Below the pieces are notes generated by a model. That model made no database searches, was not told where the DNA came from, and saw nothing but the letters and a program-made list of their open reading frames with translations. The translations under genes and the position numbers were made by a program. A stretch of DNA of 64,000 bases, from contig JACJYO010000010.1 of the NCBI GenBank assembly GCA_020636075.1, forward strand, positions 62,001 to 126,000. Direction: 5' to 3'. Origin of the DNA: Lewinellaceae bacterium (GTDB taxonomy: Bacteria; Bacteroidota; Bacteroidia; Chitinophagales; Saprospiraceae). Numbering within the stretch: the first letter of the stretch is position 1; each line of letters begins with the position of its first letter. Positions 24,191-34,100 of this stretch are shown here, piece after piece.

Positions 24191-26773
24191 ATGAAACGTC
24201 TCTACGTATCCCATTTGCTGTTCAGGAATATCGCATGGATTATCGCGCTCCTGAATTTTACCCAGGCCCCCGTTTTCGGGCAATCGGGTTCTTGTTTTTC
24301 AGTACAAATTGCCGGAAAAAGTGCCGCGCAAAACGACACGGTTACCTTGCCGGTCACGGTTACCGGATTTGACAGTATCCAGGGTATGCAGTTCAATTTG
24401 GTCTGGGCGCCGGATGCTTTGCAATTCCTGGATGTTGACCTGTCGGGGAGTAATGTGCCGGACCTTACCGCTTTAAATTTTAATTTCAACCCTCCGGGAA
24501 ATTTAAAACTGTCCTGGTTCAACCCAGCCACCTTTGGCTCCGATTTGCCGGATGGCGACACCCTTTTTAGTATAAAATTCAAGTTGGTCACAGCCAACAC
24601 CGGGTTTGTACCTGTTCAGTTTGCCCCCGGCGAACCGTTTGCCAATGAGGTCGTTCAGGGGCTTGGGGCGAAACTGGCCATCCCGCTGCAGGTCGGTGGC
24701 GTATATGCCAATTTGCCCAACCCTTCGCCGGTGTATATTGAAAATTTCTGTGCGGAGCCGTCGGAAAATTGTTCGAACGCTACCGGCAGCATTTCCGGTT
24801 CCCTTGCCGGAGGAACGCCGCCGTACACCATCAGTTGGACCGGCCCAGGCGGTTTTTCGGCAACCAGTTTCAACCTGAACAGTTTGGCCCCCGGCTTGTA
24901 CAGTCTGGAGGTGCAAGATGCTGCCGGACAAACCCTTCAGGCCCAGGTGGTTGTTTTTACCAATCTTGATCCGATTAGCCTGAGCGGGCAAGCCCAGCCT
25001 ACCTCCTGTAGCAACAACGACGGTTGCATCAGCCTTTCCGCGACTACCGGCGCATGGCCCATAAATTATGCCTGGTCGGCGGCCAACCTGGAAGGCGAGG
25101 AAGTGTGCGGCCTGGCCCCGGGCACGTACACCGTTACCGCAACCGACGCTGGCGGCTGCGCGCTGGTCGACAGCTTCCAGATTGTAGCCGGAAATGCGCT
25201 CCTGGTTGATGCCCAATCCACACCGGCAAATTGCCTCAGCGATCAGTTTGGCACAGCCCTGGCCATTTCAAAAAACGGTGTGGCGCCATATTTCTATCAA
25301 TGGTCGAGTGGCGTGAGTGAACAATTGCATACCGGGATGCTGGGTGGGACGTACACCGTTACGGTAACCGATAATGCCGGCTGCACCGGTACGGCCCAAG
25401 TCACAATCGAAGATGCCGCTGTACCCATCTGGGATTTATACCTGCAAGCCAACTGTGGCGGTGGCAACGGGCAAGGCGAAATGCTGTTGCTTTCGGGCAA
25501 CCCATCGAGCCTGGAATACCCTGTGACGCTCTTTTGGGCCAACGGCACCACCCAGGTCGTTTCGGCGCCATCGGGCGATACGATCGGTGTGCTTCAGATG
25601 GTGCCTTCGGGCTTGTACGGTGTGACGCTTTTAGACACAAGTGGCTGCGGTCAGATTCTGGAGGAAGCGCTCAATTGCCTGGGCGCTCCGCCACCCGACT
25701 CGGCAGCGCTGGTCTGGCCTGGCGACGCCGACAATAATAATGCTGTGAACCACTACGATCTGCTTTACCTCGGCCTGGCTTACGGCGCCACCGGTCCGGT
25801 GCGGCCCAACGCCACCATCGATTGGACAGGCCAGCCTTCCACGGATTGGTCGCAAAGCACCGGGGGAAATCCTGTGAATTATAAAAACCTGGACACCAAC
25901 GGCGACGGCATTATCAATGCTGCGGATACTATGGCCATCACCGCCAACTGGGGGCAGGTAATAGACCCGACGAATGATAATCCATTTGCTGCACCACAGA
26001 TGGTGCCGGGTATGGGCTCCGGGCCGGCGCCGGGTTTGTTCCTTGGGGGTGACTCGTTGATGGCCGGGCAGATGGTGTATGTGCCGGTGGTGCTGGGCAG
26101 CGCTACAGTGCCGGCCGACAGTGTGTACGGCCTGGCTTTCAGCGTCTCCTACGACCCCTCGATCCTGCAACCGGTTTACTTTGAGCCGCTGGCTTCCTGG
26201 ATGGGCGATCCTGCAATTGATCTGATTTCGGTGCATCGGAATTTCCCTGGGCAACACCGCCTGGATGTGGCGGTCAGTCGCACAGATGGGATGCCAGCGA
26301 GTGGTTTTGGCGACATCGGCCGCATGTTTATCATTATCGAAGACGACATATTTTTCAAAGGCGGCACGGTAAACGAAACCGAATCGGGGGCCGGAAATTC
26401 GGCTACGGTTGAAACCACCCTGTTCATCCGGAATGTCCATGCCATCACGCCGTCGAATACGCAACCGGTTGTCCAACCGGAAAACAAAACAGTGGTCATC
26501 AGCCCCACTGTCAGTGCTGAAACGCCCAAATTAAATGCCGACCGGATTTCGCTTTCCCCCAACCCGGTTTCGGAAAAACTCTTCATTCGAAGCGCCGGAA
26601 CAGCCTTGCAGTCGGTCGTGATTTCGAATCTATGCGGGCAAGTTTGGGCCACAATGGATGGCCTGGAAAGTTCGGTTGTGGAAATCCCGGTGCACGATTG
26701 GCCGAAAGGCGCCTATGTGACGCAAGTGTACACGCGTACCGGTGTTTCTGTTCAGTTATTTATTCGCCAATAA
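24191..26773 (+). CDS. Secreted cohesin-SprB-dockerin-cohesin protein with T9SS sorting domain
   Basis: An 860-residue exported protein. After the signal peptide (cleavage near VFGQ) residues ~35-180 resemble a cohesin-type beta-sandwich (VTLPVTVTGFDSIQGMQF). Residues ~185-490 hold SprB-like repeats typical of gliding adhesins (GTPPYTISWTGPGGFS, GLAPGTYTVTATDAGGC, GGTYTVTVTDNAGC). Two EF-hand-like dockerin segments follow (GDADNNNAVNHYDLLYLG and DTNGDGIINAADTMAITANW, ~512-605), then a second cohesin-like domain (~620-770) and a T9SS type A domain from ISLSPNPVSEKLF. It probably makes calcium-dependent contacts on the cell surface or between secreted proteins. A similar protein is encoded 12 bp downstream. 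Confidence 0.8.
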   Translation: MKRLYVSHLLFRNIAWIIALLNFTQAPVFGQSGSCFSVQIAGKSAAQNDTVTLPVTVTGFDSIQGMQFNLVWAPDALQFLDVDLSGSNVPDLTALNFNFNPPGNLKLSWFNPATFGSDLPDGDTLFSIKFKLVTANTGFVPVQFAPGEPFANEVVQGLGAKLAIPLQVGGVYANLPNPSPVYIENFCAEPSENCSNATGSISGSLAGGTPPYTISWTGPGGFSATSFNLNSLAPGLYSLEVQDAAGQTLQAQVVVFTNLDPISLSGQAQPTSCSNNDGCISLSATTGAWPINYAWSAANLEGEEVCGLAPGTYTVTATDAGGCALVDSFQIVAGNALLVDAQSTPANCLSDQFGTALAISKNGVAPYFYQWSSGVSEQLHTGMLGGTYTVTVTDNAGCTGTAQVTIEDAAVPIWDLYLQANCGGGNGQGEMLLLSGNPSSLEYPVTLFWANGTTQVVSAPSGDTIGVLQMVPSGLYGVTLLDTSGCGQILEEALNCLGAPPPDSAALVWPGDADNNNAVNHYDLLYLGLAYGATGPVRPNATIDWTGQPSTDWSQSTGGNPVNYKNLDTNGDGIINAADTMAITANWGQVIDPTNDNPFAAPQMVPGMGSGPAPGLFLGGDSLMAGQMVYVPVVLGSATVPADSVYGLAFSVSYDPSILQPVYFEPLASWMGDPAIDLISVHRNFPGQHRLDVAVSRTDGMPASGFGDIGRMFIIIEDDIFFKGGTVNETESGAGNSATVETTLFIRNVHAITPSNTQPVVQPENKTVVISPTVSAETPKLNADRISLSPNPVSEKLFIRSAGTALQSVVISNLCGQVWATMDGLESSVVEIPVHDWPKGAYVTQVYTRTGVSVQLFIRQ

Positions 26774-26785
26774 ATTCAAGTTTTC

Positions 26786-28426
26786 ATGAAAAATAGTCTC
26801 CTTACCTGCCTGATAGTTCTTGTTGCAAGCGGCCTTTCCGCCCAGTGCGGCAACGACCAAACACCGCCGGTTTTAGTGCCGGCTTTCAACCCGGTATTTA
26901 CCCTTGGCGGTCCGAAATGTACCGCGGTGGTTCAACCGGAACAACTGCTGCAAAGCGTGAGCGATAACTGTTCACCCACGAGTTCCCTCAAACTGCGCCT
27001 GCGACGGGCTGGCACCGGTACCGGATTTCCGATATTGCCTGCGGGCGGCCAACTGACCCTCACTCCGGCCGATGGCCCGGGCCCGCATTTTGTCGAAGTT
27101 TGGGGGCAGGACACAATGGGAAATGCCGGTTTTATTTTTACCAGTTTGACTGTTGGAAATCCGGGCGGATGCACCTTCAACCTGTTGCCGGACACCTTGC
27201 GGGCAAATGTCGGCGTACCAACCGGCCTGGAGGATATGCAATGGACCTTGGACGGGCAGACGATGCCATCCCCTGGTTCTTTTGCAACGTCGGATAGCTA
27301 CATCGCGCTCGAAAGCAATTTTTTGTCCGGCTTTGGAACAAACGATGCGATCACAATAACACCATCCAAGGATAACGACCCCCTGAATGGCGTGACTACC
27401 TTCGATATCGTATTGATAACCAAAGATATTTTGGGCTGGGAGTTTCTGGACAATCCCTACAAATATATCGCCGCCGATGCCGACCGAAACGGCCGGGTCA
27501 CCGTAGGTGATTTGTTAGAAATTCGAAAACTGATTCTGGGGATTTACACCGAATTGCCGGACAACAGTTCCTGGCGGTTTGTGCCGGAAGACTATATTTT
27601 TCCAATGCCGGAAAAGCCTTTTTTCGAACAAATTCCGGAGTCCGTTACATTTGGCCCAAACCGCAGCACGCCACTGCCCAATTTTATCCCGATCAAAGTG
27701 GGCGACGTAAACAGCAATGCCGTGCTAAGCAATTTCTCCGATCCTGTGGTAGAAGACCGCAGTCTTGCAAACCTGGAAATTCCGGACCTACTGCTCCAAT
27801 CCGGGCAAACTGTCCGGGTTCCGGTCTGCCTGGCTGATTTTTCCAACCTGTTTGGGTTGCAATGTGCGTTTCGCTTTGACCCGGCAAGGATGGCCATTTC
27901 AGGTGTTCAGCCCGGGGCCCTTGCAGGATTTTCAGATGCCCACTTTTTTCAGCCCGAACCGGGCCTGCTCACGCTGAGCTGGAGCAGCCTGAAATTAGAG
28001 CAGGCAGACACACGCGAGCCGTTGTTTTTTCTGGAAATCAATGCATTACAGTCGGGCACGCTCCGCGATTTCCTGCAATTGCATTCGAACCGTTTGCAAG
28101 CGGAGGCCTACGATCTGGAAGGGCAAATTGCCAAACTGGAACTGCACTACCGGACCTTGCCGGCGCCAGGTTTGGATGCTATTCAGGTTGCCTATCCCAA
28201 TCCGGCGGCCGGCCAGTTTTACCTTCCGGTGCAGCTGGCCCAACCCGGTCCCGTTGCAATTGAACTGTTTGGCTCCGATGGCCGTCAGGTGTCATTAATA
28301 GAAGAAAACCTGGTTGCCGGTTTGCATCAGTTGGAAGTGCCCTGTGCCGGTCTTGCTGCGGGGGTGTACAGTTACCGGGTTGTTGCCGGGACGGCGACTG
28401 CGCAGGGAAAGGTGGTTTTGCGTTGA
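26786..28426 (+). CDS. Secreted dockerin-cohesin protein with T9SS sorting domain
   Basis: A 546-residue exported protein, 12 bp after the previous gene, almost certainly in one operon. Signal peptide (LLTCLIVLVASGLSAQ). The middle has a clear dockerin-type calcium loop and helix (ADADRNGRVTVGDLLEIRKL, ~residues 231-250) and a second half-site much later (IKVGDVNSNA, ~306-315), separated by the SWRFVPEDYIFP segment common in Bacteroidota proteins. A cohesin-like domain (~330-455: VRVPVCLADFSNLFGLQCAF) follows, then a T9SS domain from VAYPNPAAGQFYLPV. The pair may bind each other through these modules; that is an inference. Confidence 0.8.
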   Translation: MKNSLLTCLIVLVASGLSAQCGNDQTPPVLVPAFNPVFTLGGPKCTAVVQPEQLLQSVSDNCSPTSSLKLRLRRAGTGTGFPILPAGGQLTLTPADGPGPHFVEVWGQDTMGNAGFIFTSLTVGNPGGCTFNLLPDTLRANVGVPTGLEDMQWTLDGQTMPSPGSFATSDSYIALESNFLSGFGTNDAITITPSKDNDPLNGVTTFDIVLITKDILGWEFLDNPYKYIAADADRNGRVTVGDLLEIRKLILGIYTELPDNSSWRFVPEDYIFPMPEKPFFEQIPESVTFGPNRSTPLPNFIPIKVGDVNSNAVLSNFSDPVVEDRSLANLEIPDLLLQSGQTVRVPVCLADFSNLFGLQCAFRFDPARMAISGVQPGALAGFSDAHFFQPEPGLLTLSWSSLKLEQADTREPLFFLEINALQSGTLRDFLQLHSNRLQAEAYDLEGQIAKLELHYRTLPAPGLDAIQVAYPNPAAGQFYLPVQLAQPGPVAIELFGSDGRQVSLIEENLVAGLHQLEVPCAGLAAGVYSYRVVAGTATAQGKVVLR

Positions 28427-28491
28427 GTTTGGTTTTGCCACGTGGGCCAAAATCGAATGCTTGAAAATTTGGCAGTTAGTTGATATTCCGG

Positions 28492-28725
28492 GTGTCAACC
28501 CCACCCCCGGCCCCCATAGCCATCAACTTAAGGGTTAATAGGGGGTGTACAACTTTTCAAATTGAACTTTTCAAATTGAACTTTTGACTTTTTTAAGCAA
28601 CAAATCGGGCTTGGGGAGATCCTTTAAAGTCAAATTTGAAAAGCCCAATTTGAAATTTGAAAAGTTGTTCACCATCTCTGGTTGCTTAAGTTGATGGCTA
28701 TGGGGGATGGGGGTGGGGTTGACAC
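28492..28725. repeat. 234-bp composite palindrome: G-rich outer arms, AT-rich inner arms
   Basis: Outer arms 28492-28531 and 28686-28725 belong to the G-rich family (GTGTCAACCCCACCCCC, and GGGGGTGGGGTTGACAC) and extend through CATAGCCATCAACTTAA/TTAAGTTGATGGCTATG. Nested inside are AT-rich arms (about 28549-28595 and 28628-28675: AACTTTTCAAATTGAAC repeats and their complement). It lies between convergent genes. The 390-bp gap 28427-28816 contains nothing else that I can support. Confidence 0.8.
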
Positions 28726-28816
28726 GCGAAAAGCACAAAGTTTCATTTTCGCAATCTTCTGTGCTTTAGGTGGGTGAAGCCGAAGAACGAGTAATAAGCC
28801 TCGTGGTGAAAAAAAA

Positions 28817-29671
28817 CTACGGCGCCCGTTTTTTCTGCCGGAACAACCACTCCAGAACAAGCGGGTTGGCGTAGGTATCGTCCCAGGTATTGTGGTTCCA
28901 GCCCGGGTATTCGCAATAGCCGATCATGGGCGCGCCGGCCTGCCGCAGTGCCATGACGATCCGGCGCGTGTATTTCACCGGCACGACATCGTCAGCGGAG
29001 CCGTGAAAAGCCCAGATCGCGATATGCTTGATTTCCGGAGCGATACTGGCGTCAGCGCCGCCGCAAACGGGAACAGCTGCTGCAAACCAGCCGGGTTGGC
29101 GAACCAGCAAATCAAAGGTGCCCATACCGCCCATGCTCAGCCCGGTGATGTAGATCCGGTCGCGATCGATAGCCGGATTTTCTTGGAAAACGTTTTCAAG
29201 TAGTTGGATCAGCGCCTGCATGGGCACGCTGGGTTCTTCAAAGAAAAAAACCTCCTTTTCGAAATCGCGGTTCGACCAGCGAAAATCTTTTGGGCATTGC
29301 GGCGCCAGGAAAAAATGGGGATGTCGCACATAAAATTCGGGCGCCCAAAATGCTTTGGCGCCGTTGCGAAGTTGGGCTTGATTATCGTCGCCGCGTTCGC
29401 CACTGCCATGCAGAAATACAACCAGGGGGTATTTTCTGTCAGCACTTTTTTCGTAGTTTTTCATGGCCGCCGGCATGTTTTGCGTTTCCAGCGGTGATAT
29501 CCAGCGGTAGGGTAGGGCGAGGCTGTCCGCCTGAAAGGTTTTGGCTTGCAGGAATTCCGATATTGTGCTACCGGTGCCGGTAGTTTCAGGCCCGGGTGTT
29601 TGTATTTGGCGTTCGTGTGTGCAGCCGAAAAGGGTCAGGGCGGTCAGGAATAGTATGTGGTAGTTGCGCAT
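28817..29671 (-). CDS. Lipoprotein alpha/beta-hydrolase (carboxylesterase/PHB-depolymerase-like)
   Basis: A 284-residue lipoprotein: signal with lipobox LFGC (Cys17), then a hydrolase. Visible are the oxyanion loop PLVVFLHGSGERGDDN (~residues 81-96), the nucleophile elbow ITGLSMGGMGTFDL (Ser near residue 179), the acid in WAFHGSADDVVPVKYTR, and the His in PGWNHNTWDD. This is the complete Ser-Asp-His arrangement of the dienelactone hydrolase/PHB-depolymerase-like group with the typical RIYITGLSMGG. Substrates may be acetylated or feruloylated polysaccharides or other esters. Anchored in the cell envelope by its lipid. Confidence 0.88.
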   Translation of the reverse strand: MRNYHILFLTALTLFGCTHERQIQTPGPETTGTGSTISEFLQAKTFQADSLALPYRWISPLETQNMPAAMKNYEKSADRKYPLVVFLHGSGERGDDNQAQLRNGAKAFWAPEFYVRHPHFFLAPQCPKDFRWSNRDFEKEVFFFEEPSVPMQALIQLLENVFQENPAIDRDRIYITGLSMGGMGTFDLLVRQPGWFAAAVPVCGGADASIAPEIKHIAIWAFHGSADDVVPVKYTRRIVMALRQAGAPMIGYCEYPGWNHNTWDDTYANPLVLEWLFRQKKRAP

Positions 29672-29686
29672 GGTGTGACTTTTGAT

Positions 29687-29723
29687 TTAGTCGTCCTACG
29701 ACTTCAAGTCTTAGGACGACTAA
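29687..29723. terminator. 37-bp palindrome downstream of the multipass membrane-protein gene
   Basis: Arms TTAGTCGTCCTA and TAGGACGACTAA around CGACTTCAAGTCT. Organisation (A/T ends, hydroxylated GGCC-free core with CTTCAAG centre) parallels the palindromes at 6771 and 8476. It lies 11 bp after the stop of the minus-strand gene starting at 30669 and may terminate it. Confidence 0.5.
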
Positions 29724-29733
29724 ATTAAGCCTT

Positions 29734-30669
29734 CTATCGGGAGCTTTCCTGTACCATTTGAGGTGCAGTGGTACCAAGTCCAGCCTGTGCGGCTTTTTTT
29801 GTCCTTAACATCAGATTATAGGAATAAAACAGGAGGAAAACCGAAATGCTGACTTCCAGTGTTTCGGCCCCTTTCTCAATGATCAGTGTAAAGAGCATCA
29901 GATAGATAAAAACATAGCCGGTATAGAAAAACTGTTTGGCCGGGACGAAAAAGATCAGGTTTTTTAGTTGTGGAATACGACCAAGTAAGCCGATCAATTG
30001 TTTCCGATAGAAGAAAACAGTTGCCAGGGCGCCCGTTAGCATCAGATAGCCAAAATCAAAATAGTCATTGAACAAGTTGTGCAGATTGCTTTCTTGTTGC
30101 ACATTATTTTCCATTAAATACGCCGGTGTTTCCCAGCCAAAAATGCGCTGTCCCCAGCTTATCTCTTCGCAGGCAAACAAAATGGCTGCGGCGCCAAACC
30201 CATACAGGTAAAGTTTTTGAATGGGCTTTTTAAAATACCGGAGCAGCGACAGAAATATTATCCCGCTGGCAAATGCAAAAAGTGCGGTGGCATTTTCCAA
30301 TAGCCCGTCTTCACCGTAAATCGCCGGCACCTTGTGGAAAACCATGCTGAAAATAATCACCCCTACAATGGATACGTAGAATATTTTAAGCCGTTGCGGT
30401 AACGCTGCTACCGGGATCTCGTCTTCATAGTAGATCCAGGCGCCTTTCAACAGCACATCAATAAAAATCAGGGCGCCCAGCAATAAATAAATGCTGATAA
30501 CTACGGCATGCGGATTTGAAATAGCGTTGTCGCCGGCAAACCTGGATGCCAGGAATGCAAAAAAAGCATCATAGGCAAAGATGAGTGCAGCGGAAATAGC
30601 GAGTGCAGCCAAAATCAGCAGGACGATGGCGGTATTCAGCAGTTTGGGCAATACAGTCTGTTTTAACAT
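29734..30669 (-). CDS. Multipass membrane protein with conserved EEISWGQR motif
   Basis: A 311-residue protein with about seven to eight transmembrane helices and a short polar C-tail (TTAPQMVQESSR). The most striking region is ACEEISWGQRIFGWETP (~residues 166-182) followed by NVQQESNLHNLFNDYFD. I recall this EEISWGQR...N-Q-E-NLHN pattern from uncharacterised membrane proteins of several bacterial phyla. Clustered charged and aromatic residues at the membrane face suggest an active or binding site, but no reaction is known to me. It is in the same direction as the downstream lipoprotein hydrolase, 62 bp apart with a palindrome between. Confidence 0.75.
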   Translation of the reverse strand: MLKQTVLPKLLNTAIVLLILAALAISAALIFAYDAFFAFLASRFAGDNAISNPHAVVISIYLLLGALIFIDVLLKGAWIYYEDEIPVAALPQRLKIFYVSIVGVIIFSMVFHKVPAIYGEDGLLENATALFAFASGIIFLSLLRYFKKPIQKLYLYGFGAAAILFACEEISWGQRIFGWETPAYLMENNVQQESNLHNLFNDYFDFGYLMLTGALATVFFYRKQLIGLLGRIPQLKNLIFFVPAKQFFYTGYVFIYLMLFTLIIEKGAETLEVSISVFLLFYSYNLMLRTKKAAQAGLGTTAPQMVQESSR

Positions 30670-31118
30670 AGGCTCCTTTTTAAGACTTGCAGTAGCAGCA
30701 CAAATTACTCCAGCACACGTTGGTGCCGAAATCGGTGGTGTTGGATTTTGCCTGTCTTCCTGGATAGGATGGATTATGCGATTCGCGGTCAGGTCATATC
30801 ACAAAGGATATGCGATCAGGTGTATTTATGTCGATCCCTGACGAACAGGCGCTTTATCACACGACGTACTTCAAAATTCGTGCCTTCCTATCTGAAAGTT
30901 GGTGGATAGATCCCTTTTTGTTTATAGTTTGCAGACAAACATGCTTTGCCGGTTGCTCTAATTCACGTTGATATTCAAGGGCCTCAATGCCCGGGATTTT
31001 CAGGTGTTTAATACGGTATTGAAAAATGTCTACACTTAAGATTTCCTTAATTTTCAGGAAAGATTGAGATAACATCAGGACTTGATCTTGCGGCCCAATT
31101 TTCACTAAAGCCACTCCT
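30670..31118. other. 449-bp gap without a supported gene
   Basis: Divergent upstream region of the membrane-protein gene and the giant PhoX-like gene. A minus-strand frame of 72-89 codons (30857-31126, ending RKARILKYVV) is open, but it overlaps the first codons of the giant gene, has no signal or domain that I recognise and no promoter. I leave it uncalled. No clear TAnnTTTG box or strong hairpin was found. Confidence 0.4.
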
Positions 31119-34100
31119 ATGATCAAGCGTTTTACCCTGATGCTTTTTGCATTTTTGCAGGCCGTTTTTCTGCTTGCCCAAAGTAACCAACAACTGCACC
31201 ATTTGGCAAGTTATGCCACTGGTGGTAGTGAAGCAGCGGAAACGGTTGCTTTTGACCCGGGCTCCAACCGTGTATTTTTCACCAGTGCCGGGCCGAATAC
31301 CTTATCGGTACTCGACCTGAGCAATCCCGCCACGCCAACCCTGATTCAGACTATCGATCTGTCGCCGTATGGCGCCGGGCCGAATTCGGTAGCCGCAGGC
31401 AACGGGGTGGTTGCAGTGGCCGTAGCTGCCGACCCCAAAACGGACCCGGGCAGTGTGCTGTTTTTTACCCCGGATGGCGGGTTTTTAGCACAAATTCCAG
31501 TAGGCGCCAACCCCGATATGTTGGTGTTTTCGCCGGATAAAACCAAACTGCTGATCGCCAATGAAGGCGAACCCAATGACGACTACACCGTTGATCCGCC
31601 AGGTTCTATTACGATCATCGATGTTGCCAATTTTTCGACTACGACACTTGATTTTTCCGCATTTAACGACAAAAAAACCTACCTGCAGAATAAGGGCATT
31701 CGCATTTTCGGTAATAACGGTCAGGCGACCGTAGCCCAGGATATGGAGCCGGAATATATTGCGATCACCCCAGATGGAAGCCGTGCCTATGTCGGTTGCC
31801 AGGAAAATAATGCCTTTGCCGTTATTAACCTGACCAACAATTCCATAATCGATATCCTGCCACTGGGCTATAAGGATCACAGCGCAGGTCACCCCGAGTT
31901 GGAATCGATAACTATAAACGAAGTGGTACCCAACTGGCCCGAACTGGGGACACCAGTGTACGACGGTGGCCAGCCCGCGGTGTATCTGGGCGGCTTCTCG
32001 GGTTTGTATTACGATCCATCCCAGTCCAATGCTAATGAATATGTCTTTTATGTGGTGCCGGACCGCGGCCCGAACGGCGATCCGGTAGCGCCTGCTGCTG
32101 TAACGCCGACTCCGGTAGGTGATCTGCGTCCGTACAAATTGCCCGACTACCAGGCGCTGTTGGTTAAACTGGTACTCAACCGCCAAACCGGCGCAGTAAA
32201 ACTTGGTGGCGAAACGCCCTTGTTTCGTCAGGACGGTGTTACCCCGATTTCCGGGAAAGGTAATATTCCCGGTTTTGATGAAGTACCTGTTGCGTATGCC
32301 GACCCAAATACGCCGTTTGCCAATGTGGATTATACCGATGCAAATGGCGAAGAATACCATGAACTGCCGTATGATGAACTCGGCGGCGATTTTGAAGGTG
32401 TGGTTCGTGATAACCAGGGTAATTTCTGGTTGTGCGATGAAAACCGCCCCGCCCTGTATAAATTCCAACCCAATGGCACCCTGATTGAACGCTACGTACC
32501 GCAAGGAACTTCCCGTCTGGGCATCAACCCACAACCGGCAGGCACCTATGGCGCTGAAACGCTACCCGCCGTTTATTCCCTGCGCCGTGCAAACCGCGGC
32601 TTTGAAGCCATCGCCTACGACGGTGTTCAGGACATTATTTATGCGTTTATTCAATCGCCGATTGAAAACCCGGGCAGTAGCGTGCGCAATAAAACTGACG
32701 TGATCCGAATCCTGGGTGTACACGCTGCCGACGGGACTCCGGCAGCGGAATATGTTTACCTGTTGGAACGCAATGCCTATCCGGGCCTGGCAACTTCCCG
32801 GGTGGATAAAATCGGTGATGCCGTGTATATCGGCGACAACCAGTTTTTGGTGCTCGAGCGTGACTCTGAACTGCCAGGCGTTTCCGAAGGGAAAAAATAT
32901 GTGTTTAAAATTGACCTGCAGGGCGCGACAAATATTGTCGGTACGCCCCTGGCCCTGCGCGACGGCTTTGCCCTGGAAGAGGTGCAATTGCTCTCAAATT
33001 CAGCTCCTGCGACGGATGAAAACACCAGCCCATTCCTGCTGCCCAACGGTTTCTCACAGGAATTGATCGTCAATCGCCAGACTGCTGACCTCGACCCCGA
33101 TTTTGTAGCCACCTTCGGCAACTGGGATATGATCGCCCTGGACCCGAGCAACCGTTACATTTTCATTCCTGCAGAAGTTGGCACCGGCGCAGGCCTCGGC
33201 CGTTATGACACTGAAACCGGTGACTTTATCACAGCCTTTGCCGGTGATAACAGCGGAAATTTTGAAACAGACCCGGGTTGGGGCGCTTGCGCGGATGAGG
33301 ACTTCGGCGCGCTCGATCCGGCAGTGTGGACGCCCTGGGGTACGGTAATTACCGCAGAAGAATGGTCAGGAAATGGCCGCCTCTTCGAATGGCTGAACCC
33401 CATGATGGCTGCCGACGAAAAGCCAATGGTTAAGTGGCGCAACAATATTCCTTCGGTTTCACACGAAGGTTTGAAATTTGACGCCGACGGTGTTTTATAT
33501 TTTATTGATGAAGACAACAGCGGTTCGGTTTACAAATTTGTTCCGGCAAAACCGAGCGACCTGTCGGCAGGTCAAACCTTTGTCCTGGTCATCGATGCTT
33601 TTGCAGGTGACCCGGCACAGAATTGGAATGCTGCTGCAAACCAGGGTTCAACCCGTACCGGGGTAGCCACCTGGGTACCGATTACAGATGCCTGGGGCCG
33701 CGCCACGACAACGGCTGATCCGTTCAATTTCACTGCTCGCGGTGGCCGGAGTGCAGCTGATGAGGTGAACGGCACGCCGTATGGTCGTCCGGAAGACCTG
33801 GAAATCGTGGGTAACCGCCTCTATGTTACCACCACCAGCGAACACTCAGCGTACGCTATTGAACTTATTGACGCTACGACGGCAGAAGTGAAGTTGTTTG
33901 CTTCGGCGAATACGCTTGATGCCGGAACAGGTGCTCCGGCTGGTACGGCTTTCCGCAATCCGGATAATCTGGCCAGCGATGCAGATGGTAACATTTACAT
34001 TATTGAAGACAACTTGCCTGGCGATATCTGGAAAGCCGAAGATGCCGATAAGGATGGGGTAGCAGAGTCCATTACGCGCTGGGCCAGCCTTGGCGTACCG

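Noticed and set aside
24191..28426. A cellulosome gene cluster
   Set aside because: There are cohesin- and dockerin-like modules but no glycoside hydrolase or carbohydrate-binding module in the window.
30857..31126. An 89-codon minus-strand frame before the giant PhoX-like gene
   Set aside because: Overlaps the start of a certain gene, with no promoter or domain; left as part of an uncalled gap.
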